DNA from: Spirochaetaceae bacterium
GTDB lineage: Bacteria; Spirochaetota; Spirochaetia; Treponematales; Breznakiellaceae
Length of the DNA stretch: 6,102 bases
Direction of reading: 5' to 3'
NCBI GenBank assembly: GCA_031267475.1
Contig: JAIRZA010000029.1
Location: 1-6,102, forward strand
Shown: piece after piece, positions 5,063 through 6,102 of the stretch
Numbering within the stretch: the first letter of the stretch is position 1
Layout: each line of letters begins with the position of its first letter
The notes under the pieces: model-generated
Databases searched by the model: none
Seen by the model: only the letters and a program-made list of their open reading frames with translations
Told to the model about the DNA's origin: nothing
Translations under genes and position numbers: made by a program

Positions 5063-5950
5063 TTGCGTGATTCTCTGCTTTTATTAAATAAAATTCCGGG
5101 AGTTACCTCGTTTGAAGCCTTAAAACCTGTAAAAAAAGCTATTGGTTCAGGAAAAGCGGGGCATACAGGCACACTTGATAAATTTGCGAGCGGACTTCTT
5201 GTCGTTCTTACGGGCAGGGCGCTTAAACTTACTCCATATTTTACAAACTGCGACAAACGGTACCATGCTGTCGCCCGTTTTGGTTCCGAGACGGACACCT
5301 TAGACCCGGAAGGCGCTGTAACCGCCGAAGCTCCTGTTCCTGAAAAAGACGCGATAGAGGCTGTTTTAGACCGCTTTCGTGGAAAAATAACGCAGATACC
5401 GCCGGTTTTTTCGGCTATTCATGTGGGCGGCAAACGCGCTTACGAGCTTGCCCGCAGCGGGGCTTCTGTCGAGATGAAACCGCGCTCCGTTACAATTCAC
5501 GAACTAACGCTGCGCTCTTACGACCCGCCGTTCGCTAGGCTGGACATTCATTGTTCCGCTGGGACGTATATCCGCGCTCTGGCGCGGGACATAGCCGTTG
5601 CCGCCGGTTCGCGCGCTCATCTTGTTGAGCTTACGCGGACGCAGGCGGGCGCGTTTTTGCTGGCGGAGGCGCTTGCTTTGACACCGGAAACCTTGAATCC
5701 CGCTGATGTGCTGAACGCGCTGCGTCCCGTAGACAGGCGTATGTTTGACGCTCTTGGTATTCCGGTCAAGGAACTTGATGAAAAGAACGCGGACGCTGTT
5801 CGTCAAGGAAAACCCATCGGCAAAAATATTTTGCCGATGGACGATGATTCCGCGCCGCGCGCCGCCGTTTTTTGCGGAGATAGATTTATCGCGCTGCTTG
5901 AAAAGCCTCCGGAGGGCGGCGGCGCGTGGCGCTATGTGTTTGTGTTTTAA
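5063..5950 (+). CDS. truB: tRNA pseudouridine(55) synthase TruB
   Basis: TruB converts U55 in the T-loop of tRNAs to pseudouridine. The 295-residue product has the N-terminal block L-L-L-L-N-K-I-P-G-V-T-S (5-16), the catalytic motif G-H-T-G-T-L-D (33-39) with Asp39 as the nucleophile, then S-G-L-L-V-V, the K-R-Y motif with F-G-S-E-T-D-T-L-D-P-E-G, I-P-P-V-F-S-A and K-R-A-Y-E-L-A-R, and the late C-S-A-G-T-Y-I-R-A-L-A-R-D block. A short PUA-like C-terminal part follows. The position after the catalytic Asp is Lys, not the usual Pro. The start is TTG 2 bp after the flgM stop with no clear Shine-Dalgarno site, implying coupling to flgM; the encoded N-terminus fits the family and no better start is seen. 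A perfect 12-bp inverted repeat lies near the 3' end. Confidence 0.94.
   Translation: MRDSLLLLNKIPGVTSFEALKPVKKAIGSGKAGHTGTLDKFASGLLVVLTGRALKLTPYFTNCDKRYHAVARFGSETDTLDPEGAVTAEAPVPEKDAIEAVLDRFRGKITQIPPVFSAIHVGGKRAYELARSGASVEMKPRSVTIHELTLRSYDPPFARLDIHCSAGTYIRALARDIAVAAGSRAHLVELTRTQAGAFLLAEALALTPETLNPADVLNALRPVDRRMFDALGIPVKELDEKNADAVRQGKPIGKNILPMDDDSAPRAAVFCGDRFIALLEKPPEGGGAWRYVFVF
5814..5840 (+). repeat. Perfect 12-bp inverted repeat within truB
   Basis: CCATCGGCAAAA (5814-5825) and TTTTGCCGATGG (5829-5840) are exact reverse complements with an ATA spacer. It encodes part of the C-terminal domain (P-I-G-K-N-I-L-P-M, about residues 251-259). The GC-rich outer half would give a stable mRNA hairpin. 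No T-run follows, so it is not a standard terminator. Confidence 0.85.
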
Positions 5951-5971
5951 GCCGGTGATTGCAGGGCTTAT

Positions 5972-6000
5972 GGCTCAGTCGCAAACTTAGTTTGCGAGCC
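5972..6000. repeat. Inverted repeat in the gap after truB
   Basis: CGCAAAC (5980-5986) and GTTTGCG (5990-5996) pair across a TTA loop. GGCT (5972-5975) and AGCC (5997-6000) extend the stem with a 4-base CAGT bulge on the left arm. It lies 21 bases after the truB stop and may protect the mRNA end or weaken transcription, but no T-run follows on the + strand. The rest of the 105-bp gap shows nothing further I can support. Confidence 0.7.
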
Positions 6001-6055
6001 AAGCGGCTTGCTGAATTAAGTCAAATTAGACGATGTGTAGGGAACTGATGCACTA

Positions 6056-6102
6056 ATGAAAAGACCGCTGTTACTGTTTGTTATACTTATCCCCATGTCC
6101 AC
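6056..6102 (+). CDS. Start of an unidentified gene with hydrophobic N-terminus (partial)
   Basis: An ATG opens a frame that runs off the window after 15 complete codons. A stop at 6038-6040 in the same frame excludes an upstream start. AGGGA at 6039-6043 is a possible but distant (12-base) Shine-Dalgarno site. The visible residues M-K-R-P-L-L-L-F-V-I-L-I-P-M-S have a basic start and hydrophobic core like a signal peptide or first membrane helix. Too little is present to name a family. Confidence 0.55.
   Translation, partial: MKRPLLLFVILIPMS

Noticed and set aside
5972..6000. Intrinsic terminator after truB
   Set aside because: The hairpin is convincing but no T-run follows on the + strand, so it is listed only as an inverted repeat.
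6033..6056. Seven-codon frame just before the last gene as a leader peptide
   Set aside because: It overlaps the next start as TAATG but has no ribosome binding site or regulatory codon pattern.

Overview
The window looks like a bacterial chromosome segment carrying a complete thiamine-responsive transport operon, a convergent AT-rich acetyltransferase gene, and a group of RNA-modification and flagellar-regulation genes. Coding density, Shine-Dalgarno-led genes, a TPP riboswitch and a flagellar anti-sigma factor show a motile bacterium. The TruB active-site block (GTLDKFASGLL instead of the commoner GTLDP.A.G.L) and a FlgM-like gene beside truB suggest a spirochaete, perhaps Treponema-like. 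That placement is inference and was not tested by alignment.

Region 1 (1-3150) is one transcription unit on the + strand. A TPP riboswitch (about 21-108) is followed by an intrinsic terminator (132-166). Then come an MTH1187/YkoF-type thiamine-binding protein (205-534), an ABC permease (500-1279, TTG start inside the previous gene), a ThiY/NMT1-type lipoprotein (1355-2386) and an ABC ATPase (2383-3150, GTGA overlap). Together they form a ThiXYZ-type importer for thiamine or its pyrimidine precursor HMP. The leader probably shuts the operon off when TPP is plentiful.

Region 2 (3151-4005) holds a convergent intergenic stretch with an AT-rich inverted repeat and three tandem 14-bp palindromic units, then a minus-strand Vat-type hexapeptide-repeat acetyltransferase (3254-3901). 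This gene is visibly AT-richer than its neighbours and is probably acquired. A 104-bp divergent spacer separates it from rsmI and carries a good sigma-70-type promoter facing rsmI.

Region 3 (4006-6102) reads rightward: a short-form rsmI (16S rRNA C1402 2'-O-methyltransferase), flgM (anti-sigma-28) behind an excellent sigma-28-type promoter, truB (tRNA pseudouridine-55 synthase) 2 bp after flgM, a hairpin-bearing gap, and the first 15 codons of a gene with a hydrophobic N-terminus that runs off the window.

I do not see a clearly undescribed system. The most useful leads are the sigma-28 promoter that may also drive truB, the riboswitch/terminator switch, two very long perfect inverted repeats inside coding sequence (thiY and truB), and GCAAA...TTTGC dyads in both gaps that lack a conventional terminator.
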